From contig WWBZ02000051.1 of assembly GCA_011503125.2 (NCBI GenBank), positions 3,224,001 through 3,288,000 of the forward strand: a stretch of DNA of 64,000 bases, written 5' to 3'. The translations under genes were made by a program, and so were the position numbers. The notes under the pieces were generated by a model, which made no database searches, was not told the DNA's origin, and was given only the letters and a program-made list of their open reading frames with translations. Positions 1-10,484 of this stretch are shown here, in pieces. Numbering within the stretch: the stretch's first letter is position 1; each line of letters begins with the position of its first letter. Origin of the DNA: Botryosphaeria dothidea. Its lineage: Eukaryota > Ascomycota > Dothideomycetes > Botryosphaeriales > Botryosphaeriaceae.

Positions 1-1376
1 GAAAGATGCAGGATTGGCCGCATGAATGGCCACACAACCATGTTCTCCATAGCGAAGAGCAAGAGCACGGCAAACAGCGAACCCCCTGCTTATGTATCAG
101 CTCACAGTACCCGCAGCAAAGCTTTGAGCTAACTCGAAAAAGTAACAAAAACCAGTACAGCCGCCAAGCTCAAAGCTTGACGATTCATCAAACGCAACAA
201 TACCAACCCGCCATCTGACCCCCCGGCACACAAGGGGAAGGAAAAAAGCACCAACTTACCACCCAGCCCCAAACGCCACATACCGCCCATACCCCAGCCT
301 CCTCATCAACCCATCAAACACCTCCGCCGTCTCCCACGCCCCAAACCCCTCCTCCCCACTCCCATCACTAAACCCCGTCCCAGGCACACTCGGCGCCACG
401 ACATGAAAGGCTACGCCCCTCCTCCCACCCCCTTCCACCTGCACCACCCCACCTTTGTCCACCACCCCGTCAAACCCCTCGACGCACGACGCCAGCGCCC
501 CAACAACACGACTCACATCGAGAAACGACGATGCTGGCACGTCGTGGCACCACAGCAGCGGGATGACGGTGACGTCGGTGGTGCGCGGCGGGGTGAGGTC
601 GCCGAGGCGGCAGGGCTGGTGAACGAAGTGGACGCGCAGGAGCTCGTCGCCGAGGGGGATGGTGGTGCGGAATTGCGGGAGGGTGGTGTTGAAGTGGTGT
701 TCTTGGGCGCGCCAGTCGTAATCGGCGAGCCTGGAAGAGAGACGCTGGGTTAGTGGGAAATAGGTTGTTGGGTGGGCGGGGGTGTACTTTTTTTGACGCA
801 AGGAAAGATGGGAGTGGAGGGTGGGTCTGACGGACGGGCGTGGATGGTTGAGGCGTAGTTCTGAATGGAGGGCGGGTGGTTGCAAGGCGGAGGAGACTCC
901 ATCAGGACGTCTTGATATGAAGGTGTTTCTCCCATATCGCGACTCCTTTTGATGAACACTGGTCTCCAGTCGCAACATCCGTCCTCCCGTCACAAGCTCT
1001 CTTAAATAATCCATAGCGAAGAATCAAAGCCAACGGGAAAGAGCACGGGGTGTTCTTGCAGCCATGATAGACAAGGAAACCGGCGCAATGTACCAGTAAT
1101 CCACCAAGGGCTCCAACACGCTCTTCGGCGTCCCATACGCCCACCTGCGCTCCTCCGGCAGCAGCAGCTCGTGTGGTAGCCGGGTGAGCTCAAGTTTCCG
1201 TTTCGTCAATTCGAGGTATTTGGCCGAAACCTGTACGACTCCATGACTCGTCTTAGCATATGCACGAACGAGTTCCAAGCAGACGGAAGAGGGAGACATA
1301 CATGCATGCTATACGGCTCCACTGCAACATCATCATCGCTGTCGATGCGACCGTTGGCGGCCTTAATGGAGCCCAT
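1..1376 (-). CDS. Epoxide hydrolase-like alpha/beta hydrolase (3' end outside window)
   Basis: This gene is read from the minus strand in four exons (1376-1302, 1230-1094, 730-260 and 85-1); all junctions are GT-AG and the frame is kept. The start at 1376 gives MGSIKAANG. Exon 2 holds the epoxide-hydrolase N-terminal signature (KLELTRLP, WAYGTP, LVDYW). Exon 3 continues with ADYDWRAQEHHFN and LPQFRT. It then runs into the alpha/beta hydrolase core, where HDVPASSFLDVSRVVG sits at the oxyanion-hole loop and FHVVAPSVPGTGFSD follows. Exon 4 supplies the DWG-type nucleophile region as WGFAVCRALRYGE. The aspartate usual before WG is replaced here (context GAGWG), so catalysis is uncertain; a two-residue alignment slip could also explain this. 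Family members open epoxides to diols in detoxification or secondary metabolism. The 363-bp intron 2 is long for this genome. The catalytic Asp and His would lie outside the window. Confidence 0.8.
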
Positions 1377-2010
1377 AATGGCTGTAAGGGGTGCCTGGTG
1401 GTTTGAAATACGAACGAAGGACTGGAGCGAAGGTAGTTGAGGGCACACCCCAATACGGGAACGATACTTTTCAGAAGTAGCAGCAGCGGACAGTCATCCG
1501 AGACAGGGGCCCATTATTTCATTCTAGAAAGAAAAACATCAGACGGAACGGCTCCCTCCCACAGCACAATGCCGAAGCCGCGTTGCGTGTGCAACCCGCA
1601 TCTCCGTGACGACCATGCAAAGAAGGCCGCCCGTGATTGGCCGGATGAACTGAGTTTTCGCCACGACGCCACAGGCGTGGCAGTGCAGGCAGAGCACACC
1701 CCGGACAGGCCGATAAGATCACCAACCAAGTTGCCGACATCAGAAAGATCAACCGCCATGTTACCACTACAAGTAACAGATCTACACCGTGCAAGAATAG
1801 AAACACACTCGTCATGAGCAATTATCTTTCCTAGATTATTCCTGTTGGTCGAAGCCCTTGACAGGGCGAAGAAACGAGGAAAGGTTAGAATCATCTGCAG
1901 GAGCTTTGGTTCGATAGAGAAAAAGGTTGGAGTAATCGTCGTTCTTTCCCCAGTCGTCACGCCATCCGCCCTATCCGTACCCATTCCGTCCATCCCATCC
2001 CGTCCTACCC
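1377..2010. other. Intergenic, upstream of the epoxide hydrolase
   Basis: This 634-bp stretch separates the epoxide hydrolase start from the HID1 stop codon. It should hold the hydrolase promoter and the HID1 3' UTR. The open frames on both strands have no recognisable protein similarity, and I see no repeat or RNA gene. Confidence 0.5.
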
Positions 2011-5000
2011 TTAGATATCCCTGACTGGTCCGTTGTGGCCGCCCGGCGGTGCTGCGCCGCCACCGCCTGGACTCTGTGCGCCGCCCCCTTGCGTGTGCGC
2101 CCTGCCCAGATTGAGGCTGCCGATGCGCTGGCGGAGGTTATCTCCAACGGCATCAACCGCCCCACGGGGCGCTAGCAAGGACGGGGTCGCGGGCCCAACT
2201 TCCTGGACCCTGAAAAGCTTGATGCTAGTGCCGTTCCACACGCCGGCCGTGCCCTTGGAAACGAGCATCTCGCTGGCGAAGATGAAGCTCCACAGCAGCG
2301 ACTCATACCATCCGAGCGATAGTGGCGACCACTCAAACAGGTGGACACGTATAGCCGACGGGTCGATGCCGTGGACCTCGGCGGCTCTGATGGTTTCGAG
2401 AGCTGTGGTTGTGTCCACCGATGAATCTGTGGGTATCAGCGGGCCTAGCTGCGAAACAAGCGTGAGAATAGTGTGAAGAGGTAGTTCCGGGACCCAACTC
2501 TCCAGCTGTTGTAAACGTTAGCAAGGACCTGCAAATATGGTCGCATCTTCGCTAGACTTACCCATTCGGTCGTGGGAGTAAAATTGCCATTAGACATGAC
2601 AGTTGGAGTCGCAAGACTGCTCAAACTGCTTGTACTGTTCTGTCTGGAAAAGGAAGGTGCTCCCACAGGCATCTTTCCTCTCGCCTTTTCGGACATGCCA
2701 CGCAGTTGCAGAGGGACAGTTTCATCTGCAGCAGAGCCGACAGAGGCTGTCCGCGAGTTGCTTCCGGATTGCGCTGGGGAACGGCGGTGTGGTGTACGGC
2801 TGTCTTCCTCGTCGCCTGAATCGTCGTCGTCACCGATGCTGAATGCGCTGTTCTCCTCTGGAACGTTGCTCAATGTCGGAGGGCGACTGGAGATGGGGCT
2901 CCTTAGGCTGTCAATTGAGTTTTGCCGCGAATTTCCTCTGGTCGAGCCTCCACCCTCGCTTGCCCTGCGCTCTTTCCTCAGCTGGTTCTGACGTTCAATC
3001 TCATCTTGTGCGCTCTCGAGCGTGAAATCGGTTAATGCTTGGAAGCGCTTCTTTGAGCGCAATATGGCGTAGATCAAGTTGGGATTGGCTAGATTTTTTG
3101 TAAGGGCAATGATACTCGTGCATCGAAGTCTGTGCTACTTACCGGAGTATTGATGTTCGATGATTGCATTGATAGCCTCGAGTAACGAATGCAGGAGATT
3201 GTGGTTCGAATCGTTTGCTAATAAGAAGCTGGGAGAAGACATGGATATAAATAGTTGGATCAGCTTCGATGAGGTTGCCCGGCCTAAGTTTTCAACATAG
3301 GCCGCGATGTTGTTGATGATGGCAAGGAGTGCAGGATACACAGCATCCAGCTTTCCCTTCCGAGCGGTGAGGAGTGTGTATATCGACTGTTTTCTCGTCA
3401 ATTTGAAGCTTACGCAACTTCCCTCGCACAGCTTACCGTGATTAAGTAATCCGCATAGGTTCCATGGAAGTTGGGTATACGAATACTCGGAGGGAGAGTT
3501 TCTTGACCCTCAAATTGCTTGTTCAAGTTCTTTCCGAAGTTTGGTTCAGTGCTGAGGGTCTGAAGAATGAATATGCACATGCGGATAAGGCCTTGCCTCG
3601 ATGGATCATTGCTTTGGTCTATGGCGTAGAACAAAATCAATACCACAAAGTCATGTGCTCGGTCGGTGTCAATGATGAAGGTCCTGAAGCGCTTGTTGCA
3701 CTGAAGAGCCTCCCAGAAGAGTATGAGCATCTCGGGTGCCCATGTGAGTGACTTCTGACTACCGGGTAGGTATGCCGTGGTTGCTTGCAGCTTCGCTACG
3801 TTAGCTATTACCTTGGCGAAACTGACATAACTACCTACCGGCTGGTTGAGTATCCGCGTCATGCCATCGTGAAGGAATTGGAAGTCTTGAGGCCTGTGAA
3901 GCCTACCCAAGAAGTGCCGAAAGAAATTCTTGGGTGGAGGGCCATTTCCTGGCTCAGGAATAGGGTATAGTATCAGAACCAGGAGAAGTTGTAGGCAGTA
4001 TGTGACAAGAATCTGCTTTGGATCCTTGAAGACGACATGATCGTAGGGGACACGCCAGCTGGCGGGGTTGTACTTGAGCGTCTGGGGAACATGTCAGCAG
4101 CTGTAGTTTTGGTAAACACGGAAACCCGAACTTACCGTGTTCAGAAGCGAGCAAAGGAGCGACAGCACTATCTGCTTGTCTGGACAAGTAGTAATGTACG
4201 TGACGGCCTTAACGCCCTTCACAGGGAGGACATCTGGTCGCGGTCAGTAAATTGCCAACCGTAACAAAGAAAAGACATACTGGGCGACATGTACATAGAC
4301 TTGCTGGCCAAAGTAAGCAGCAGCCGTAGAATCTCAGTGCGATTGTTCTCGAATTCTTTGCTTGTTCCCACAGGGGTGTTGCAACCGACACCGCTCTGCC
4401 ATATCGCATATGTGACCTTTCCCTTTCCAGGTTGGCCTTTGGGCAGGGTAAAGTCGGCGAAGAAGAGCAGGTCGATGAGCGTGTCTATCAGCTCTTCGGC
4501 CAGCGGCTTGGCTTCTTCAAAGTCGGAGGCATTGTCTTTGGGCTGTTCACCAGGGTTTGCGCCGTCAAAGAGCACTTCAGAGCGGGCCAATTGACCCCTC
4601 CTGCTGCGCTTTCGGCGTGCGCCCCAGAAGAACTTGTCTTCCCATGCCTCCAGGTGGTCGGCCTCGTAGATGTAGGGTAGAAGGCGGGTGAGAATGCGGA
4701 TGCAGTTCAGCGCATCTCTCTCAGGCGCAAGTTCGGGGTCGGGGAAGGACGGGTGGTTGCGCAGGACGCACAGCCTGGAGGTGACAGCTAGCACGAGGGT
4801 TTCTAGGTTGGCGGGCGCATTGTCGCGTGTGCGGCGAATGTCGGCGGAAGAGAACAGGGTGAAGACATCTTCGGCGGACTCGGGCAATTCCCAGAACTGT
4901 CGACGGCGCGGTCAGCAAAGCGGCGGGCGTGGAGCGGACAGGCAGGCGGGCATACTCCCGTCCAGTAGGTGTCGTCGGCAGGGATCTCGGTCTGCTCAGA

Positions 5001-5051
5001 AAGGCGGATGATGCCCTGCTTGAAGACGAGTTTTGAGTCGGAGGCGCCCAT
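2011..5051 (-). CDS. hid1: HID1 / Ftp105 family protein (HID1-dymeclin superfamily)
   Basis: The start at 5051 gives MGASDSKLVFKQGIIRLSE, the conserved HID1 N-terminus. The gene runs on the minus strand through about eight exons to a stop at 2011. The first intron begins at 4955 and exon 2 opens at 4896 with FWELPESAEDVFTLFS. Later landmarks are VTYITTCPDKQIVLSLL (about 4200), FRHFLGRLHRPQDFQFLHDG (about 3900), a Ser/Arg/Asp-rich low-complexity insert (about 2580-2990) and WVPELPLHTILTLVSQL (about 2480). The C-terminus is Gly/Pro-rich. HID1 proteins are peripheral Golgi/TGN proteins, N-myristoylated at Gly2 (Gly2 is present here), that act in protein sorting; the fission yeast homologue Ftp105 anchors the deubiquitinase Ubp5 at the Golgi. 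The gene is divergent from XPB. Exact internal splice sites were checked only for the first few introns. Confidence 0.9.
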
Positions 5052-5550
5052 TATTTGCTTGTCTGTGGCATGTCGCGGCGGAGCAGGGCCATGCCGAGTG
5101 TTAGCATGCGATTGCGATGAGCGCTGGCTGGGGCTACTGAGCCCGGCGGCCAGCCCCAAGCAGCAGCGTCACTGCTGCCAGAAACCGGGCCCCGACCCTC
5201 CGCCCCGCTTGGCGCGTTTGCTGCGTTTGTCTGCTGCCTGCGCCCCGAGCCTCATCTGTCATCATCGCCTCTGCCTGGCCCAAGCCTTTGTTTCTGCTTC
5301 ACCACGGCGACCCTCGCTGCCGCCTCTACCCTCAACCTCGCTGCGACCTTTCCCTCGGTGTGTGCAGTGTCTGACATCCCTCACGCTCGCCATTCGCCTT
5401 AGCTAGCGCCCTCGCCGCGTCCGCCTCTCGCCGCACTCGCGTTCGACGTGCGCTCAAGACTCGCCACCCTCGCGTCGCGCTCTGCGCTGCTGCTTTACGT
5501 CGATAGCACAGACTCGGTCAGCTCGGCGCAACGGCTACACAGCTATAATC
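5052..5550. promoter_or_regulatory. Bidirectional promoter region of HID1 and XPB
   Basis: These 499 bp lie between two divergent housekeeping starts. The half next to XPB is C/T-rich on the plus strand (about 5200-5520), a common feature of TATA-less fungal promoters. No TATA box is evident. Confidence 0.45.
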
Positions 5551-7989
5551 ATGGCTGCTAAGCGCAAGGCAACTGCGCCGACGGGCGGCGCCGCAAAGAG
5601 GATTGCGTCTGGCGTGAACACGCCGAGCAGCATGGCCAGCAGCGATGACGAGTACACTGAGCCCACCGCGGATGAGGTTGCGGAGCAGGAGGAGATGAAG
5701 CAGCTGGTCGAACGCTTCCAGAAGAGGAAGGGGATCCAGCCTGTTAGAAGGGCGGACGCCATCTCCAACTGGTTCCAAGGCCACGACTACTCGAGCCTTG
5801 ATCTGAAGAAGGAGCATTCCGACCGCCCGCTCTGGGTCTCTCCCGAAGGCAAGATTATCCTAGAAAGCTTTTCTCCCTATTTCAAGACAGCCGAGCGCTT
5901 CTTGATCAACATTGCCGAACCTCAGTCGCGTGTCTCCCTCATGCATGAATACTCCCTCACTGCCAACAGCTTGTTCGCAGCCGTCTCTGTGGGCCTATCG
6001 ACCAATGAAATCATAAGCCAGCTCGAAAAGCTTTCCAAGACACCCTTGGATAATGAGGTCAAGGAGTTCATTATCAACTCCACCAAGTCGTTCGGCAAGG
6101 TCAGGCTGGTCTTGAAGCAGACCAAGTATTTCATCGAGAGTTCCGACCCGGACATTCTGCGGACATTGCTGAGGGATTCCATAATTGGGCCATGCAGAGT
6201 TGATAATACCGAGGGTTTGATGAAAAGCACTGCTGCTAAGAAAGGAGACTTGGTCATCCCCGGTACCAACATGGCCGCCGGAGCGAAGCAGGCCGCGCAA
6301 AACCAGCCGCAACCGGAGGATGCTGATCAAATGATGAATGTGCTACGGGAAGAGGACGATGAGGAGGAGGAAGATCAAGTCCATTCCTTCCAGATCGATG
6401 GCCCTAGTGTTCAGACCGTGTCGAAACGATGTCGAGCAATCGGCCTACCGCTGACCGAGGAATACGATTTCCGGAATGATTTTGCCAACGCGAACCTGGA
6501 AATCGACATCAGGCCGGGTGTCGAGATTCGTCCATACCAGGAGCAGGCTCTTACCAAAATGTTCGGTAACGGACGTGCCAGGAGTGGTATCATTGTCCTC
6601 CCCTGCGGAGCAGGCAAAACTCTGGTTGGCATCACTGCTGCATGTACCGTGCGGAAAGGCTGCATCGTCCTTTGCACCAGTACCATGTCTGTTCTTCAGT
6701 GGCGTGATGAATTCATTAAGTGGTCCAACATCAACCCAAGTGATATTGCTGTTTTCACTGCCGAACAGAAGGACTTCTTCTCGGGAAACACTGGTGTTCT
6801 CATCTCCACCTACAACATGATCGCGATGAACCGGACAAGGTCTTACGACTCGCAGAAGGTTATGGATTTCATCACCCAGAGGGAATGGGGTTTGATGGTG
6901 CTGGACGAGGTGCACGTCGTTCCTGCTGAGATGTTCAGTCGAGTAACGCATGCGGTGCCGTCTCATGCGAAGCTTGGTCTCACGGCAACGTTGCTCCGTG
7001 AGGATGACAAGATTGTCGACCTGAACTTCCTGATTGGACCCAAGCTGTACGAGGCCAACTGGCAAGAGTTGTCTGAAAATGGCTACATTGCCAAGGTCAT
7101 CTGCTCTGAAGTCTGGTGTCAAATGACAACAGAGTTCTATGCGGAGTACCTGAAGGCCAAGACGGTCAACAAAAAATCCCTTCTGTACACGATGAACCCT
7201 CGCAAATTCCAGGCTTGCCAGTTCCTCATCGACTACCACGAGAGGAGAGGAGACAAGACGATTGTCTTTTCTGACAACGTCTATGCACTCAAAATCTACG
7301 CCAAGACACTCGGCAAGGCCTTCATTTATGGCGGCACGTCAAACCAAGAGCGACAGCAAGTTCTTCAGAATTTCATGTACAACGATCAAGTTAAGACTAT
7401 TTTCCTTTCCAAGATCGGAGACACATCTCTTGACCTTCCGGAAGCGACCTGTCTGATCCAGATTTCCTCGCATTATGGTTCGCGTCGTCAGGAAGCACAA
7501 CGCCTTGGACGCATCCTGAGAGCTAAGCGTAGGAATGATGAAGGGTTCAACGCGTTCTTCTACTCGCTCGTCTCAAAGGATACGACCGAAATGTTCTATT
7601 CTTCGAAGCGGCAGGCTTTCCTCGTGGACCAGGGTTACTCGTTCCGTGTGATCACTCGTTTGCAAGGGATTGAGAAGCTCCCTGGTCTCGTTTATGCGAC
7701 TCCACTCGAGCGAAGAGAGCTGCTTACAGATGTCATGCTCCAGAATGACGTTGCGGGTGAGGTGGAAAAGAACGAGGGTGACCTCTTCGACAGGAGGCAC
7801 GGCAACCGGTTCAGGAAAGGCGTTCGCCGCACGGCTGGCACGTTGGGTGAACTCAGCGGCGGTTCAGACATGGCTTACCTCGAGTATAACAGGGACAAGA
7901 ATAAGGAGCTCAGGGCATCGGGCAACCAGACGCTCAAGAAACTCAAACGCAGTCTTGGGAAGCAGAACAAGAAAGTGCTGCCGTCGTAG
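5551..7989 (+). CDS. ssl2: TFIIH helicase subunit XPB/Rad25/Ssl2
   Basis: An uninterrupted 812-residue frame encodes the 3'-5' DNA translocase of TFIIH, used in promoter opening and nucleotide excision repair in the nucleus. The order seen is a basic N-terminus, the XPB N-terminal region (WVSPEGKIILESFSPYFKTA), an acidic stretch (about residues 270-285), then two RecA-like domains. Walker A is CGAGKT at 352-357. The DEVH box is at 452-455; XPB typically has DEVH rather than DEAH. Motif VI is QRLGRILRAKRR from 650. The conserved GYSFRVITRL follows in the C-terminal part. The length matches fungal orthologues. The absence of introns is notable beside the multi-exon HID1. The start is the first ATG after the C/T-rich leader. 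Confidence 0.97.
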   Translation: MAAKRKATAPTGGAAKRIASGVNTPSSMASSDDEYTEPTADEVAEQEEMKQLVERFQKRKGIQPVRRADAISNWFQGHDYSSLDLKKEHSDRPLWVSPEGKIILESFSPYFKTAERFLINIAEPQSRVSLMHEYSLTANSLFAAVSVGLSTNEIISQLEKLSKTPLDNEVKEFIINSTKSFGKVRLVLKQTKYFIESSDPDILRTLLRDSIIGPCRVDNTEGLMKSTAAKKGDLVIPGTNMAAGAKQAAQNQPQPEDADQMMNVLREEDDEEEEDQVHSFQIDGPSVQTVSKRCRAIGLPLTEEYDFRNDFANANLEIDIRPGVEIRPYQEQALTKMFGNGRARSGIIVLPCGAGKTLVGITAACTVRKGCIVLCTSTMSVLQWRDEFIKWSNINPSDIAVFTAEQKDFFSGNTGVLISTYNMIAMNRTRSYDSQKVMDFITQREWGLMVLDEVHVVPAEMFSRVTHAVPSHAKLGLTATLLREDDKIVDLNFLIGPKLYEANWQELSENGYIAKVICSEVWCQMTTEFYAEYLKAKTVNKKSLLYTMNPRKFQACQFLIDYHERRGDKTIVFSDNVYALKIYAKTLGKAFIYGGTSNQERQQVLQNFMYNDQVKTIFLSKIGDTSLDLPEATCLIQISSHYGSRRQEAQRLGRILRAKRRNDEGFNAFFYSLVSKDTTEMFYSSKRQAFLVDQGYSFRVITRLQGIEKLPGLVYATPLERRELLTDVMLQNDVAGEVEKNEGDLFDRRHGNRFRKGVRRTAGTLGELSGGSDMAYLEYNRDKNKELRASGNQTLKKLKRSLGKQNKKVLPS

Positions 7990-8536
7990 AGCTTTTGCGG
8001 GGGGGGTTTTTTTTTTTCCTTGGCTATTTCAATCATGTATCAAGTATGGGATTCGGGCACGATGCGATCGATAGAAAAGGCCAATTTGGTCACAGACTGC
8101 CTCGTCTGCAGCGCTGGCGTTTGAAGGATAATGCTGAGGATCAGAATGAGGTCCGCAAGGGCAGCTCTGAGGAGGTTGCAATCGAGTTCATAGATGAAAA
8201 TCAGCGAATTCGAAAATTTGGAACGGGTGCTATATTCATAATGGAGTTCGAAGCGCAATTGAAAAAGTGATGAATTTGTCGACAACTCGCCAGAGATGTC
8301 CACGCACGCTGCCCTTACTTTCGATCAGAACCGGGATGATGGCGACTGTGACAGGTGAGCGGGCGCACGTGGGAAGTGCTTAGGCCAGGCACATGCGTCA
8401 TCCATTGGCTGTCCCCGCGCAGGCGCCCTGGCTGGCCGGCCGTGTCCCGAACGTGCCGCTGCTCCACCCCGGTAATCCCGTCATCCCATCAATCACTCCG
8501 TCACCGCCCTCTCGGGAAGAGACTAAGAGAAAAGCA
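7990..8536. other. Intergenic between XPB and the AIM6-like gene
   Basis: Just after the XPB stop there is a G-run followed by a T-run (about 8000-8020), probably in the 3' UTR. The rest has no supported gene and should carry the upstream regulatory region of the next gene. Confidence 0.4.
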
Positions 8537-8544
8537 TATATAAA
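8537..8544 (+). promoter_or_regulatory. TATA box of the AIM6-like gene
   Basis: TATATAAA lies 161 bp upstream of the ATG at 8705 in otherwise unremarkable sequence. Position and match are good, but it is inferred only from sequence. Confidence 0.5.
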
Positions 8545-8704
8545 GCCGCATGTGAGCTAAAACCCACCTGATTCTTCCTCGACAACGGCAACCCTTCGTT
8601 TGTAGTCAAGTCCGCCCGCTGCCGTCGACAGTCCAATCCCGGTGCTACCGGCCTGCTCTCCGTTCCAGCGCACCTTCACGCCACGTACATATTCACGGCA
8701 ATCG

Positions 8705-10022
8705 ATGATGAAGACCGTCATCTCCTCGGTCATTGCCCTTGCGGCTAGCGCTGTCGACGCTGCCGCCATACCCGACGTGTCCGGCACGCTGCAGAACATC
8801 CTGCAGAACACGCACGGAAGCGACTTGTACACCTATCCCACCGACTTGACCCGTGGAATCATTCCCGTGAGTATTGAGTCCAGGAGTAGACCGTGCAGAG
8901 GCTGATGGATGATGGTTGTGTAGAAGCCGTTTCATAGCCACAACGACTACTGGAGGGACGTGCCCTTTTACTCGGGCCTGTCGTACGGCGCCGTGTCGAC
9001 GGAGGCGGATGTGTGGCTGATCAATGGGACGCTTCACGTAAGTGACTTTTCAGTTTCCAGCGCTGATTCCCTGGGAGCATCCCCTGTCTCTTCCCTTTTT
9101 TCTGCAAATCTGCCATTGTATTCGATTCGTGCGGTAAGGTCATCTGAAACACATGGTGTTCTGCTCTGCGTTTTCTCTGTCAATCATCAATTTCAGCACC
9201 TCAAAAATCATCGAAATTTAAAGAGGATGACTATGAGTATTGATGAAAAACTCTTGAACGCCCGTCCCGGCATCTTCATCTCCGCACCACCAATCCCATC
9301 TCTCCTGACACCCGACTCACCCCGCTCCCCAACAGGTCGGCCACGAAGAAAGCGCCCTCACCTCCGCCCGCACCCTCTCTGCCCTCTACATCGACCCTAT
9401 TCTCGACACGCTCCACCGCCAAAACCCGGTCACGCCTTACGCGCCGCCCAACACCAAGAACGGCGTCTTCGACACCACCTCCGGCCAGACCCTCTACCTC
9501 TGGATCGACCTCAAGACCGACGCCGACTCCACCTTCCCCGCCGCCCACGCCGCCCTCGAACCCCTTCGCGCCGCCGGCTACCTGACCACGTACTTCCCCG
9601 CCAACGACACCCTCGTCCCCGGCCCCGTCACCGCCATCGGCACCGGCAACACCCGCCTCGCCGACGTCCTCAACCAGTCGGCCGACGCCCGCGATCTCTT
9701 CTACGACGCCCCGCTCGCGCCGTCCATCCCCGACGGCGTCACCGGCCCGGAGGTCGCGCCCATCGCGTCGACGCAGTTCTCCGCGTGGTTCGGGCACGTT
9801 GTGAGCGCGGCCGTGCCCGCGCTGAACGAGACGGGTCTGAAGCTGTTGAAGGAGCAGGTGGATGCGGCGCATGCGAGGGGGATCGGGGCCAGGTACTGGG
9901 ATACCCCGGGCTATCCGATCGGCGCGCGGAATGCGGTGTGGCGGACGCTGATTGATGCGGGGGTAGATTTGCTGAATGTGGATGATTTGGAGGCCGCGGC
10001 GGGGTTGTGGGAGAGGGAGTGA
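8705..10022 (+). CDS. AIM6: AIM6-like secreted PLC-type phosphodiesterase
   Basis: Three exons (8705-8866, 8924-9037, 9336-10022) join in frame to 320 residues. The first ~20 residues ([20 protein letters not shown]) form a signal peptide. The next landmark is [19 protein letters not shown], the conserved His/Asn/Asp entry of the AIM6 family in the PLC-like phosphodiesterase superfamily. EADVWL follows, then [10 protein letters not shown] and a C-terminal RYWDTPGYP. Family members are predicted metal-dependent phosphodiesterases; yeast AIM6 has no firm function. Intron 2 is 298 bp, about five times the local norm, and its second half is C-rich. A second in-frame ATG (8708) directly follows the first. 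The enzyme is probably secreted or vacuolar. Confidence 0.85.
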
Positions 10023-10484
10023 GCGAGTCAAAATGAAAGGTATTGAAATTGGGAATGGACTAGATGGGTAATGCGAGAAGCTGGGAACTTTGTAATATGA
10101 AACTTGGCAAACAACTCCAACATGAAATGGAGCCTGGTGCTCCCGATGATTTTTCCTTGACGGATGCGACATCACGAAGCTTGGAAGTTGGTACAGGAGA
10201 AAGGCAATGAATTAATTCTTGGCCTTGTGAATTTCTTTCACGCCCATTTAGCCATTCCCGGCTTCAATAACCAAGCCGCACATCTCACACGTTAACGCAT
10301 TGCATATCGTGGAGTCCACACATCTGCTGCCCTGATTGCAGAGTCTGCCGGCATATCAGCCCAATCAACGGGGCTTTCCTCCAGTCTTTGAATGGTTGTC
10401 CATTATCGACGACCACTTTTGGAGTTTGAGTTGGTCAGTTCGCTGGCTGGTAGCTCTTCAGATTGGTGTTCAATTGTAACCCAG
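10023..10484. other. Intergenic
   Basis: This stretch lies between the 3' ends of two convergent genes. I see no gene, repeat or RNA in it. Confidence 0.4.

Noticed and set aside
3195..3215. GGTTCGAATC-like tRNA T-loop sequence
   Set aside because: It lies inside HID1 coding sequence and no cloverleaf partner arms were found.
8960..9955. 331-codon plus-strand frame overlapping the AIM6-like gene
   Set aside because: It reads through intron 2 and then the wrong frame (Pro/Arg-rich). The spliced model keeps the family motifs.
9276..10175. 299-codon minus-strand frame opposite the AIM6-like gene
   Set aside because: Gly/Val/Glu-rich antisense shadow of C-rich third positions.
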